A stretch of DNA of 24,935 bases, taken from a virus. The stretch covers positions 1 through 24,935 of the IMG/VR virus record IMGVR_UViG_3300043446_002305; one strand, given 5' to 3'. Below, piece after piece: positions 6,840 to 13,560 of this stretch. The stretch's first letter is position 1; the number at the start of each line of letters is the position of its first letter. The notes beneath the pieces are model-generated. The model saw only the letters and a program-made list of their open reading frames with translations. It did not search any database and had not been told where the DNA came from. Made by a program: the position numbers and the translations under genes.

Positions 6840-8176
6840 TACAGCCTGATGCCAGTGCCACGGCCCGCGTTCGCCTGAAGCGGGTTGAACTCACGCCACA
6901 CCACGTACCCCAAGGCGTCAACCATGTGGTCATGCCCCGCCTCTTTGTCCGGCTCGCCCTTCTCCGTCCAGCTCTGCAGCTCTAGGCATTCGATCAGCCG
7001 CGTGCAGCCCTGCGCCACCGTCAACCGCACCTCGCCCTTCCCGTTTTCCAGCAGTGCCTGAACGGCGGCCACACGGTCACGAACGGCAGGGTTAGACCGC
7101 CCAGATTGATTGCTAAACCCGTAGGACTCCAAAATCTGAATGTCAGTGCGGGTGGCGTTGGTGGAGCGATTGCCGCCTGAGGCATCAGGGTAAACGTAAA
7201 CACGATGATGCGGATAGCGACGCTTAATTTCTTGCGCCAATGCATCAGTGTCATGTGCGCCGCTGATTTCATCAACAATCGTGAGCCTGTTGCCATTCCT
7301 AACACCAATCACAGCAGACATATTGGCAACGTTGAAGTCAACGCCCACACGCAATGGTTCGTTACTGAAGTCATTAACGGTCGCCACTACATGCTTTGCA
7401 CGATCAAACCTGTCGTACACCTGGCCGGTATTTAGGTTCACCCATTGGCCTTCAAGGTATGACTTAATTAGTTGCGGCGGATAGTTCGCCATCAGGCTGT
7501 CAACAAACCCGTCGGGCAGATATGGGTTATCCATGGTGCGAGCACGGATCAGGGCCGTGTCCTCACCGGCGTTACGGTCGAACGTATCGAATGCCCAGCC
7601 GTAACCCTCGGGCGTGGTGGCGGCGTAAAACTGCTGCACATTGCCAGCACGAAGACGGGCCAGAGCCATGCGTGTTGCCTGCTCTGCTACCCGCTTGTTT
7701 GCCGTATCAGCCTCGTCAAAGCCAATGGCGCAGAGGTTCTGCCCACGAATGCGGTTCCATGTTTCCATCGTCCGCAGAAGGATGGTGTGGCTGCCCTCAG
7801 CGAAATGCAGGGTGTATTCCGGCAGCGGGCTGACGCGGAAGTCAAAGGGGATTTCCCACTCTTCCAGCAGGTCGTCCATGGTGCGCTGGAGGATGTCACG
7901 CAACATTGGGGCAACAGGCTCAAACAGGGCGCTGACGTGGCCGATGTTCAGGGCTGCCATGTGAACAGCCTTGGCAACGAGGCCATGGGTCTTGCCAGCA
8001 CCGAACCCGCAGACGAGGGCGAGCTTGCGGTGCTCAGTGTCATCACAGAAGGCCAGTTGATGCGGCAGCAGCGTTTGCCGAATGCGATCTAAGGCCTGTT
8101 GGGCTGTTGGTCCTGAGGCTTGGCTTAACGGTGGATCAAGGAGGAAACCACCGGGAGCGTTGGCGAGGAGGCTCAA
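6836..8176 (-). CDS. terL: Terminase large subunit (packaging ATPase and nuclease)
   Basis: A 446-residue protein. ATPase motifs: Walker A GFGAGKT at residues 57-63, Walker B AIGFDEAD near 150-157, and a coupling motif AATTPEG near 185. Nuclease domain: Asp280 in RVGVDFNVANMSA, Asp331 in YPDASGGNRS, and Asp420 in DHMVDALGY, fitting the RNase H-like site. It cuts concatemeric DNA and pumps it into the procapsid through the portal. The start codon appears to be TTG, overlapping the stop of the small terminase gene as TTGA, which couples the two. Length is near the usual 430-500. Confidence 0.95.
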   Translation of the reverse strand: MSLLANAPGGFLLDPPLSQASGPTAQQALDRIRQTLLPHQLAFCDDTEHRKLALVCGFGAGKTHGLVAKAVHMAALNIGHVSALFEPVAPMLRDILQRTMDDLLEEWEIPFDFRVSPLPEYTLHFAEGSHTILLRTMETWNRIRGQNLCAIGFDEADTANKRVAEQATRMALARLRAGNVQQFYAATTPEGYGWAFDTFDRNAGEDTALIRARTMDNPYLPDGFVDSLMANYPPQLIKSYLEGQWVNLNTGQVYDRFDRAKHVVATVNDFSNEPLRVGVDFNVANMSAVIGVRNGNRLTIVDEISGAHDTDALAQEIKRRYPHHRVYVYPDASGGNRSTNATRTDIQILESYGFSNQSGRSNPAVRDRVAAVQALLENGKGEVRLTVAQGCTRLIECLELQSWTEKGEPDKEAGHDHMVDALGYVVWREFNPLQANAGRGTGIRLY

Positions 8177-8490
8177 ATTTCAAGGCCGATCAATTTGGCT
8201 TGAAGCTGGATGGCATTGAGGGCGACTTGGGTTTGACCACGCTTGTAAGCGGACTGTTCGTAGGTACGAGCACGGCCTAGGGCTTCGGCAATCCACGAGG
8301 GTCTGGTCATGGCCGCGTCTTCCTCTAAGCGGATTCGTGCGCGTTGGATGTAATCATCAACTTGACGCGGAGTGATATTCCACTGTTTAGACCCGAATTG
8401 AACAATCTGACCACGCGATTGTCCTTCGGTCAAAAGACCGTAAACAGTGTCAACGCGGAAGTTGACTTCGGCAGCAGTTGAGCGTGCCAA
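8173..8490 (-). CDS. terS: Terminase small subunit-like DNA-recognition protein
   Basis: A 105-residue protein if it starts at the TTG at 8490 (ARSTAAEVNFRVDTVYGLLT). A longer reading from a GTG at 8568 is open, but its first 26 residues do not resemble the family. The N-terminal HTH-like region (FRVDTVYGLL... QIVQFGSKQWNITPRQVDDY) and the C-terminal helices (EALGRARTYEQSAYKRGQTQ, then LNAIQLQAKLIGLEI) match small terminase-like proteins in which the HTH is followed by a helical oligomerisation part. It recognises the packaging site and recruits TerL, encoded immediately downstream with a 4-nt overlap. The unusual TTG start is the least certain part. Confidence 0.8.
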   Translation of the reverse strand: MARSTAAEVNFRVDTVYGLLTEGQSRGQIVQFGSKQWNITPRQVDDYIQRARIRLEEDAAMTRPSWIAEALGRARTYEQSAYKRGQTQVALNAIQLQAKLIGLEI

Positions 8491-8619
8491 GTTTGAACAA
8501 AAAGTGATACGAACAGGATAAACCCAAAGCGAAGAGAATGGAAGGTTTGGCGTCTCATCTTGTGACACTTGGGACGGATTCGGGGGTCTGAAGACTTTCT
8601 GGAGGATGGCGCGAAGGGC

Positions 8620-8647
8620 TTGTCAGCCCCGGAAATCTGGCTAATCT
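8620..8647 (+). promoter_or_regulatory. Early promoter of the replication operon
   Basis: TTGTCA (8620-8625), 16-nt spacer, TAATCT (8642-8647), in the 221-nt divergent region between the small terminase gene and the first plus-strand early gene. The hairpin at 8655-8669 begins 7 nt after the -10, as in the other early promoters. I see no convincing minus-strand promoter in the same region for the terminase genes. Confidence 0.55.
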
Positions 8648-8654
8648 TGTGCCC

Positions 8655-8669
8655 GCTAGCTTTGCTAGC
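8655..8669 (+). promoter_or_regulatory. Inverted repeat GCTAGC-TTT-GCTAGC at the 5' end of the early leader
   Basis: A perfect 6-bp inverted repeat with a 3-nt centre. It lies 7 nt after the proposed -10, so as RNA it would be a 5'-terminal hairpin, and as DNA a possible operator. The leader that follows ends in a C/A-rich stretch (CTAACCGCAAACA) before the ATG at 8712, without a Shine-Dalgarno. Confidence 0.5.
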
Positions 8670-8711
8670 AATTCCTTGCTCTCTGAAATTTTCTGCTACT
8701 AACCGCAAACA

Positions 8712-9311
8712 ATGGCTAAGGGTGTTTTTCTCCGATTACCGGATGATTTGGTTTATGACTTGGAGCGTTACAAGCCCAGAACCATGTCGCTGACTGGGTT
8801 TTGTGCCTATTTGATCGAGCTAGGGGTTGACAGGGACGTTACGCTGGCGGAGCGACCGAAGGGAAGCGAAGCCTCTTCTTCTTATTCTTCTTCTTCTATT
8901 AAAGAATTATCTTCTAATAATATTATTAGTACGGCTGTTAATTCTGCTAACGAAAAGCCGAAAAAGTCCAAGTCCCGTAAAAAACCGGAATATTCCGAGG
9001 AGTTCAACGAGTTCTGGAAGCTGTATCAGTCAGCCCCTGATCGCGTCTCATCTCAGACGAAACCCAAGGCCTACGACGAGTGGAAAGGCATTGTGGCGTT
9101 GGAAGGCCCGGAGACCCTCCTGAGAGCCGCTACAAGGGCGATTGAGGAGCAGAAGCGGAAGATGGCAGCCGGCGAGTTTGTGGGCAGCCTTCCTGACCTG
9201 TTTCGCTGGCTCCGCGACGGCAAGTACGAGGTCTATCTGGAGGAGCACCAGACGCAGAAGGCTGGGCGGACGTGGAGCGCCGATCTTGGCTGCTGGATTG
9301 AAAACGACTAA
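8712..9311 (+). CDS. Replication initiator / helicase-loader-like protein with RHH-like N-terminus
   Basis: A 199-residue protein. Residues 3-40 (FLRLPDDLVYDLERYK... GFCAYLIELGVD) look like a ribbon-helix-helix DNA-binding unit. Residues 48-75 are a Ser-rich linker and 78-92 a lysine-rich stretch. Residues 95-185 (FNEFWKLYQSAP, KPKAYDEWKGI, LPDLFRWLRDGKYEVY) resemble the C-terminal module of phage O/DnaT-type replication proteins, where a W-L...GK/R...W ending follows repeated helices. That module usually contacts the replicative helicase. It is the first gene of the early operon, and its linker is encoded by an AT-rich stretch containing a 16-bp palindrome, echoing lambda O with its internal origin. 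The function is inferred. Confidence 0.62.
   Translation: MAKGVFLRLPDDLVYDLERYKPRTMSLTGFCAYLIELGVDRDVTLAERPKGSEASSSYSSSSIKELSSNNIISTAVNSANEKPKKSKSRKKPEYSEEFNEFWKLYQSAPDRVSSQTKPKAYDEWKGIVALEGPETLLRAATRAIEEQKRKMAAGEFVGSLPDLFRWLRDGKYEVYLEEHQTQKAGRTWSADLGCWIEND
8870..8945 (+). other. Candidate replication origin: AT-rich tract with 16-bp palindrome inside a coding region
   Basis: Within the 199-aa gene, about 75 nt are strongly AT-rich against a ~53% G+C background: pyrimidine repeats (TCT/TTC), then a perfect palindrome CTAATAATATTATTAG at 8914-8929. The stretch encodes a Ser/Asn/Ile-rich linker, so protein constraint is low. Location inside a replication-protein gene parallels the lambda-type origin. 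I see no clear iterons, so the call is tentative. Confidence 0.4.
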
Positions 9312-9342
9312 CCCACTCCCCTGTCAATCACCCCAAATCACC

Positions 9343-9630
9343 ATGAAGCTGTATTCACCTGACGCCAAGGGCAAATACGTCTGGCAAGTGGCCGACGCCA
9401 AGACCCGCGCCGTGTCGTACACGGTCACCAGCAGCCGAACCCCGCCCGGCGATTCCTGCTACGGGCACCCGATGGGCAAGTACGACGACAGCGGGCTGTA
9501 TTGGACCTTTTGCCCGAACGCCGGCGCTGACGACCCGAAGAGCCCGCAGGCGGCCCGCTACGTGCTGCACCCCATGGCCGCCGCTGAACGCGACCGTGCT
9601 GACCGTGAGCGGCTCTGGCGGGAAATCTGA
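9343..9630 (+). CDS. Hypothetical early protein (95 aa)
   Basis: The protein begins MKLYSPDAKGKYVWQVADAK and contains YTVTSSRTPPGDSCYGHPMG and a charged C-terminal helix (AAERDRADRERLWREI). The leader before the ATG is C/A-rich (CAATCACCCCAAATCACC) without a Shine-Dalgarno, the style of this operon. Short beta-strands with W and Y suggest a small beta domain; family unknown. The stop overlaps a GTG/ATG in TGATGTG that could start the next gene. Confidence 0.65.
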   Translation: MKLYSPDAKGKYVWQVADAKTRAVSYTVTSSRTPPGDSCYGHPMGKYDDSGLYWTFCPNAGADDPKSPQAARYVLHPMAAAERDRADRERLWREI

Positions 9631-9730
9631 TGTGCCAGAAATCAAAGCGTCTCCGCAACGTCGTGACGGTGTAGACGATCTGTACGGTGATGAGCACGCA
9701 GAAATTTCTGCGGTCAACAAACCCACTGCC

Positions 9731-10321
9731 ATGACAATCACTCTTCCCCGCCGGGAAAAGCCCGCCGCCAAGGTGGGCCCGCGTCTTGAAATCTCCCCTC
9801 TGGAGTTAAAGGACTGGCTCAAGCTGGAACACGGCCTGAGCAAACTGCTCACCGAAGCCGAATCCTGGGAACCGTTCGCTTGGAAGGGCAATGACCTTTC
9901 CGCCCCGCTTCGCGCCTTGTACGTTGCCGAATCCCGTGGTTTGCTCTCACGCCGCGCTGACCGCTCCGTAGAGGTTGCCATTGCCGACATCACGGCGGAC
10001 ATCAACGGTTACCTGATGTCTTTCGGTAAAACCCCAATCACCGAAAACACCGTTCTGAACAACTTGCGTCTTGCTTCGCAGTATGTATCTGCAGCCGTTG
10101 GTGTTTCGATCATTCCCGACCGCGCATCAATGAGCGTTCGCCTTGTTGATCAATACGAAACCATTGCCAACATTGAGCGTTATTTCGAACAGATGAAGCC
10201 AAAGCTCAAGAAATTGAGCCATCAGCTTGACCACGCTGTTTCCTGCGGTTACGACATCGGCCACGTTCTTTCTGCTTCGGAAGAGAGCACCGGCTTGAAA
10301 GTGCTGCGGGCTGTTGCCTGA
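9731..10321 (+). CDS. Hypothetical early protein (196 aa)
   Basis: I choose the ATG at 9731 (MTITLPRREKPAAKVGPRLE), whose leader ACAAACCCACTGCC matches other starts here. An in-frame GTG at 9632, next to the preceding stop, would add 33 residues that are also plausible. The protein is mostly helical: an acidic helix (ELKDWLKLEHGLSKLLTEAE), a centre with VEVAIADITADINGYLMSFG, and a C-terminal helix pair (YFEQMKPKLKKLSHQLDHAV). No catalytic motif or known family is recognised. It sits between the replication-like gene and a ParB-like DNA-binding protein, so a role in DNA metabolism is possible. Confidence 0.68.
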   Translation: MTITLPRREKPAAKVGPRLEISPLELKDWLKLEHGLSKLLTEAESWEPFAWKGNDLSAPLRALYVAESRGLLSRRADRSVEVAIADITADINGYLMSFGKTPITENTVLNNLRLASQYVSAAVGVSIIPDRASMSVRLVDQYETIANIERYFEQMKPKLKKLSHQLDHAVSCGYDIGHVLSASEESTGLKVLRAVA

Positions 10322-10329
10322 TTTGTCCC

Positions 10330-10349
10330 GGCCCTCTTCACCGGGGGCC
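10330..10349 (+). promoter_or_regulatory. Weak leader hairpin before the ParB-like gene
   Basis: GGCCC (10330-10334) and GGGCC (10345-10349) flank a 10-nt loop, 16 nt before the ATG at 10366. A weak attenuator, RNA-processing structure or leader hairpin is possible. No convincing -10 lies upstream and there is no T-run. Confidence 0.25.
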
Positions 10350-10365
10350 ATTTCTTGTTCCCACC

Positions 10366-11373
10366 ATGACAACCGCAATTATTCCCGAGGTGCTAGACAC
10401 CTCAACCCAAATCCTTGAAGCCTCGCCAATGACCGACTCGGAAGAGAAGGAATTGGTGATTGTCAAAACGGCAATTCAAACTGCCTACGCCGACAAACTT
10501 GAGCGTGACCTGGCGATTGGCGCGGGCCTCCTGCAAATTTTCCGCCGCAAACTCTATAGGGGCAAACAGGGCGGGCGTACTTGGGAACAGTGGCTGGCCG
10601 AAGAGTCGGCTGAACTGACGGCTGGGCAGGGATCGCTTGGTGCAGACACCGCTCAACGCTTGCGCGGCTTCTATCAGTTCCGTTGCGAAGTATTGCAGTC
10701 CGCCGCCCGTGGGCGGGAGAACCTTCCTTTGCCAACGGCGGCAAGACAAGTTCGCCCCTTGCTTGGTCAGCTCGATAGCCACCCAGAGGCCGCCATTGAA
10801 ATGTGGAAGGCAGCCGTAGCCGATGCAAAAGGCAAGGTGCCAACCTTTGATCAGGTCAATCGCGCTGCTCTGGCGTACAAGGCCAACGAACAAAATCAGG
10901 CCCGTCGTCTAACAGAGGCACAGCGAATTTCCCAGCGCAAAGCCGTATTGGCTTCCGTCGAATCACGGGTAACCGAAGAAAACGAAGAGCCTGCGGAGCC
11001 GTTTACTTTTTCGCTGCCACGGCCTACAGCAACTATCCCACAAATTCCGGCCTGGGAACTGGAAAAAGACGACAGCAGCATTGATGCAGTGTCCGAGTGC
11101 AAGCGAATTACGCACGCGCTAAATGATGCATTCAAGGCTATTGCGACGCTGCGCGGGATTCTCTATAGCCAGATCAATCGTCACGGCGATGAATATCTGC
11201 AGTTTCTTCGTCAAGTTGACGCTGGTGTTTACAGCCTCAGCAACATTGATGATCAGATTGAGCAGATAGGCGACGACGTTGACTTTGTGCTGGGCTTGCT
11301 GAAAACAAGCATCGGCCCTGGCGAACTTGCCAAGGCAACAGTTGACGTTGGTTCGTTTCCTATCCGTGCATAA
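10366..11373 (+). CDS. ParB-like DNA-binding protein
   Basis: A 335-residue protein. Residues 121-167 (LPTAARQVRPLLGQL..., AIEMWKAAVADAKGKVPTFD) match the segment 'xRQVRPL...W..AV..A.GK.pt...V' found after the HTH in many ParB/KorB-like and plasmid or phage DNA-binding proteins. Upstream (residues 48-112) is a conserved-looking helical block with GAGLLQIFRRKLYRGK and TWEQWLAEES. No ParB nuclease N-domain (GxxR) is seen, so this looks like the DNA-binding half alone. The C-terminal third is helical and acidic with possible coiled coil (LSNIDDQIEQIGDDVDFVL). The leader is C/A-rich. It may act as regulator or in replication; the role is inferred. Confidence 0.6.
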   Translation: MTTAIIPEVLDTSTQILEASPMTDSEEKELVIVKTAIQTAYADKLERDLAIGAGLLQIFRRKLYRGKQGGRTWEQWLAEESAELTAGQGSLGADTAQRLRGFYQFRCEVLQSAARGRENLPLPTAARQVRPLLGQLDSHPEAAIEMWKAAVADAKGKVPTFDQVNRAALAYKANEQNQARRLTEAQRISQRKAVLASVESRVTEENEEPAEPFTFSLPRPTATIPQIPAWELEKDDSSIDAVSECKRITHALNDAFKAIATLRGILYSQINRHGDEYLQFLRQVDAGVYSLSNIDDQIEQIGDDVDFVLGLLKTSIGPGELAKATVDVGSFPIRA

Positions 11374-11396
11374 AAAAGGGGGGCGAATTTCGCCCC
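11374..11396 (-). terminator. GC hairpin with adjacent A-run: minus-strand terminator or 5'-leader element
   Basis: GGGGCGA (11380-11386) and TCGCCCC (11390-11396) pair with a 3-nt loop. AAAAAA (11372-11377) precedes it. On the minus strand this is hairpin plus T-run, the form of an intrinsic terminator, yet no minus-strand gene lies nearby to need it. On the plus strand there is no T-run. A weak CATAAA -10 (11369-11374) would place the hairpin at a transcript 5' end for the gene at 11450. Strand and role are therefore uncertain. Confidence 0.45.
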
Positions 11397-11449
11397 TCGT
11401 CAGGGTTCCCACTGCTGACACCACCATTCTGCCCCACCGCTAATGCCCT

Positions 11450-11929
11450 GTGAACAATTCCACCAAAATCCGCTTACGCAACGCGATTGTTGATGCGTTG
11501 AGCGATGGCGACGATCTTGCGGCTCACGAAATGTTGAGCTTCATTGTCGGCCAACCTCATAAAGAGGAAAAAGTAGCAACAGTCCGTCAACTGGCGTTAC
11601 CCGCTGGGAAAGTTATTGTTGATGGTCCTGCGCGTGATTATCACTATTGGGTGAGATTTGTGCGCGAAAACTTTATTCCGTTCATGCAGGCCAACGGACG
11701 CAGCCAATTCACGAGTTACGAGTTACTTAGCTGGCTCGATAATTTTGGTGGACTTGAACTGACTGCCGGCGATACTGAACAGCACAGCAGCGGAAGAGAG
11801 GTGTGGCGCAGCCAAGTTTGCAACGCACTGTCAACACTTAAAACGATGGGTATTTTGGACGCCCCGCCGTTTGCGAAGGACTATACGATCAAGGCAATTA
11901 AAGAGGCTGCATATGAAACCAGCGTTTGA
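11450..11929 (+). CDS. Hypothetical early protein, winged-helix-like C-terminus (159 aa)
   Basis: The start is probably GTG at 11450 (MNNSTKIRLRNAIVDALSDG), after a C/A-rich leader. The N-terminus is a helical pair. The C-terminal half (FTSYELLSWLDNFGGLEL... WRSQVCNALSTLKTMGILDA) has the spacing of a winged helix: helix, turn, recognition-like helix, then short strands. No family recognised; DNA binding is inferred weakly. The 3' end overlaps the next gene by 17 nt. Confidence 0.6.
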   Translation: MNNSTKIRLRNAIVDALSDGDDLAAHEMLSFIVGQPHKEEKVATVRQLALPAGKVIVDGPARDYHYWVRFVRENFIPFMQANGRSQFTSYELLSWLDNFGGLELTAGDTEQHSSGREVWRSQVCNALSTLKTMGILDAPPFAKDYTIKAIKEAAYETSV

Positions 11930-12353
11930 GCTGGCGGAGGTCCGGCGTCTGCTCCGTCGTGGGGTGGACGCTGGCCACTGGAGCCTTCAAGATCTTGACA
12001 TCCCATCGCGGGGCTGGGTCATCACAATGGAGGATGCCAAGCGCATTCCCGGTTTTACACCGCCCACGTACCGCAACCTTCTCAGAGATGAGCCCACACC
12101 AACAGAGCGCGTCGAAATCGTCAGCCCCAGAGACTTCGCGGTGGTTGAAGCCGCTGCCGATCCTATTCAACGAGGAAGCGCACCGGTATTACCACGAGCC
12201 GAGTGGGAAGTGGCTGAACCATTCGGTGACGCAGGTTTGCAAGGGTCGGAAGGATCCGTGGGCGATGAAGCGGATTATGGAGACAAAGCATATTTGGGAG
12301 CCTCGGGGGAAAACGGTGCATTCAGCCCTAGAGACGTTTTTGACGACTGGTGA
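11913..12353 (+). CDS. Small hypothetical protein overlapping the exonuclease gene
   Basis: The start ATG at 11913 lies inside the end of the previous gene. The first ~75 residues (MKPAFELAEVRRLLRRGVDA, SLQDLDIPSRGWVIT, FTPPTYRNLLRDE) read as a real small protein. From about 12140 the frame continues open for ~70 residues over the start of the exonuclease, where it is glycine/acid-rich and looks like an out-of-frame reading. Either the gene truly overlaps or an insertion/deletion broke an earlier join with the exonuclease. Function unknown. Confidence 0.5.
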   Translation: MKPAFELAEVRRLLRRGVDAGHWSLQDLDIPSRGWVITMEDAKRIPGFTPPTYRNLLRDEPTPTERVEIVSPRDFAVVEAAADPIQRGSAPVLPRAEWEVAEPFGDAGLQGSEGSVGDEADYGDKAYLGASGENGAFSPRDVFDDW

Positions 12354-12768
12354 CGCTGGCGATTATCCGGCGGAATACAGCGAATGGATTGAGCCGTTGT
12401 TGGAGCATTCCGTTTGGCAGACCTACGAGGCCATTGCCTGTGAATACAGGTTGTGTGATGTGGAGCGCAGCATTGCCGGGAGCTTTGATTGCCTGCTGCG
12501 GCGGAAGGATGATCACACGCAGTTGGTGTTGGTAGATCTGAAGACGCAGAGCAAAGCGGATTCCAGCCCGTACGACGTAAGCCCGCAACTTGGCGGGTAT
12601 TTGGGGATGCTGAGCCTGCATTGGCCAAAACTGTACGTACAGAAGGCTGGGGTGCTCTGGTCAAGGCCTGGGGCAACGACGCTGCAGAGGGTTGATGTGG
12701 ATGAGGCTGTTATTGAATGGCAGGGCGCCAGAGATGCGTTCCTAATGCTGAACCAGCCGGAGTTCTGA
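12088..12768 (+). CDS. PD-(D/E)XK exonuclease (RecB/Cas4-like)
   Basis: A 226-residue protein from ATG 12088. The opening (PILFNEEAHRYYHEPSGKWL, then SVTQV) is the conserved N-terminus of phage RecB-family exonucleases. Nuclease motifs: H78 (KTVHSALE), E119 (CEYRL), D134 (GSFD), D150-x-K152 (LVDLKT), and a QxxxY-type motif Q167-Y171 (QLGGY). These give a metal-dependent 5'-3' or DNA-end nuclease, usually paired with an annealing protein; the likely partner is the DUF1071-like protein at 14771. The start is less sure because the upstream frame also stays open through this region. Confidence 0.82.
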   Translation: MSPHQQSASKSSAPETSRWLKPLPILFNEEAHRYYHEPSGKWLNHSVTQVCKGRKDPWAMKRIMETKHIWEPRGKTVHSALETFLTTGDAGDYPAEYSEWIEPLLEHSVWQTYEAIACEYRLCDVERSIAGSFDCLLRRKDDHTQLVLVDLKTQSKADSSPYDVSPQLGGYLGMLSLHWPKLYVQKAGVLWSRPGATTLQRVDVDEAVIEWQGARDAFLMLNQPEF

Positions 12769-12860
12769 TGACGGAGCCTGTTTGGTCTGTTGGGGTGCCA
12801 CTGGCCGTTGGGTTGCTGGGCGTGATGGTGCTGTTGGCATGGGTCGGGACACAGGATTGA
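12768..12860 (+). CDS. 30-aa single-span membrane protein
   Basis: MTEPVWSVGV, then a hydrophobic stretch (PLAVGLLGVMVLLAWV), then GTQD: one transmembrane helix. The start overlaps the exonuclease stop as ATGA, so it should be translated by coupling. Its stop overlaps the -35 of the next promoter. It is too short to detect by ordinary gene finding. Membrane role unknown. Confidence 0.6.
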   Translation: MTEPVWSVGVPLAVGLLGVMVLLAWVGTQD

Positions 12861-12886
12861 CAGCCCCTTGCCCTTAGGGGTATACT
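12857..12886 (+). promoter_or_regulatory. Early promoter with GGGGTATACTCC element (operon from 12910)
   Basis: TTGACA (12857-12862), 18-nt spacer, TATACT (12881-12886). The -10 is inside GGGGTATACTCC (12877-12888), the same element found in inverted orientation at 6809-6820. Confidence 0.82.
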
Positions 12887-12892
12887 CCTTTT

Positions 12893-12902
12893 GCAGCGAT
12901 GC
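12893..12902 (+). promoter_or_regulatory. 5'-leader hairpin with GCGA tetraloop (site 3)
   Basis: GCA-GCGA-TGC begins 6 nt after the -10. It is the shortest stem of the set but has the same GCGA loop as sites 1, 2 and 5. The start codon follows 7 nt later, after CCCACGC. Confidence 0.5.
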
Positions 12903-12909
12903 CCCACGC

Positions 12910-13218
12910 ATGACCGACCACGCACAACTTCTGTTTGACATCGCCAGCGTCAAGCTGGAAATTGCCTATCAAGAGGAAAAGTTAAAGGCGTTGATGGACA
13001 GCCTGACCACGCTCTACGCCTCCGGCGATTTGGACGCCATCAAAGACGATGACGGCAACCTAGTTGGCGAGGGCGTCAAGGTCACCCGTTGCACCCGTAC
13101 AAGCTGGCAGTACAGCAAGGCAGTAAAGGAGCTGCAGCAGTTGGAGCAGTTTGAAGGGGTGGCTACAAAGAAAGAAACAGAATACTGGAGGATTTCGCTG
13201 CCAAAGGCAGAGTTCTGA
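12910..13218 (+). CDS. Small early protein with coiled-coil N-terminus (102 aa)
   Basis: The protein is MTDHAQLLFDIASVKLEIAY followed by a charged helix (QEEKLKALMDSLTTLY), then a beta-rich part (GVKVTRCTRTSWQYSKAVKE) and KKETEYWRISLPKAEF. The pattern 'W.YSKAVKELQQLE...G.A..K...YW.I' recurs in phage early proteins I have seen, without known function. First gene after a strong promoter; start ATG at 12910 is preferred because the longer in-frame reading would run into the promoter. It overlaps the next gene as ATGA. Confidence 0.75.
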   Translation: MTDHAQLLFDIASVKLEIAYQEEKLKALMDSLTTLYASGDLDAIKDDDGNLVGEGVKVTRCTRTSWQYSKAVKELQQLEQFEGVATKKETEYWRISLPKAEF

Positions 13219-13439
13219 TGGCCGACCATCCCGTAGACCGCCGGATTGACGCCATCCTCGCCAAGTACGACCTACGGGACAAAGCTCAATACATCAGCGC
13301 CGTTTCTGAGTTGACCAGCTATTTAATCACTCTGAAAAGACGCGATACGGTCAACAGCCTGTATTACCAACGCATCAACGACAAGATTCACCTTGAACGC
13401 TGTCTGAAGAACTCACCAGATGACCAACAACCCACATGA
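13218..13439 (+). CDS. Small hypothetical protein (73 aa)
   Basis: The protein begins MADHPVDRRIDAILAKYDLR and ends NSPDDQQPT. It is mostly helical, with a basic middle (ITLKRRDTVNSLYYQRINDK). The start overlaps the previous stop as ATGA and the 3' end overlaps the next gene by 20 nt. Family unknown; tight coupling supports it. Confidence 0.72.
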   Translation: MADHPVDRRIDAILAKYDLRDKAQYISAVSELTSYLITLKRRDTVNSLYYQRINDKIHLERCLKNSPDDQQPT

Positions 13440-13560
13440 ACTGACATTGTTCACACGCTTTTTGTTGTGGATGCTATCAACGCGGCCTGATGTTGTTCGA
13501 GTCAATGTTGGCAGTCCGGTCAATTATTTAGAACGCTGCTATAGCACCTCGGGCCGATGA
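13420..13560 (+). CDS. 46-aa hypothetical protein in an overlap chain
   Basis: MTNNPHELTLFTRFLLWMLS is followed by TRPDVVRVNVGSPVNYLERC and YSTSGR. The start lies within the previous gene and the stop overlaps the RusA-like start as ATGA, so it fills the only gap in a run of coupled genes. A short hydrophobic helix (FTRFLLWML) is present but is not a full membrane span. Confidence 0.65.
   Translation: MTNNPHELTLFTRFLLWMLSTRPDVVRVNVGSPVNYLERCYSTSGR

Noticed and set aside
8430-8708. Minus-strand frame with a hydrophobic segment (FGFILFVSLFV) before the terminase genes
   Set aside because: It overlaps the small terminase in another frame and fills the divergent control region; no family likeness or start context.
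8872-8900. TTC/TCT microsatellite as a CRISPR or recombination repeat
   Set aside because: It is a short codon repeat for Ser in a linker; no spacing or direct repeat array exists. No CRISPR array is present in the window.
8910-8930. TAATATTAT-like sequence resembling the nick site of rolling-circle (geminivirus/circovirus) origins
   Set aside because: It lies inside an AT-rich palindrome in a coding region and no Rep-type (HUH) protein is seen; the match is expected in such composition.
12345-12355. Programmed +1 frameshift signal joining the 11913 frame and the exonuclease
   Set aside because: No slow codon/stop context like CTT-TGA is seen at the frame junction (about 12140-12160); overlap with a separate start is simpler.
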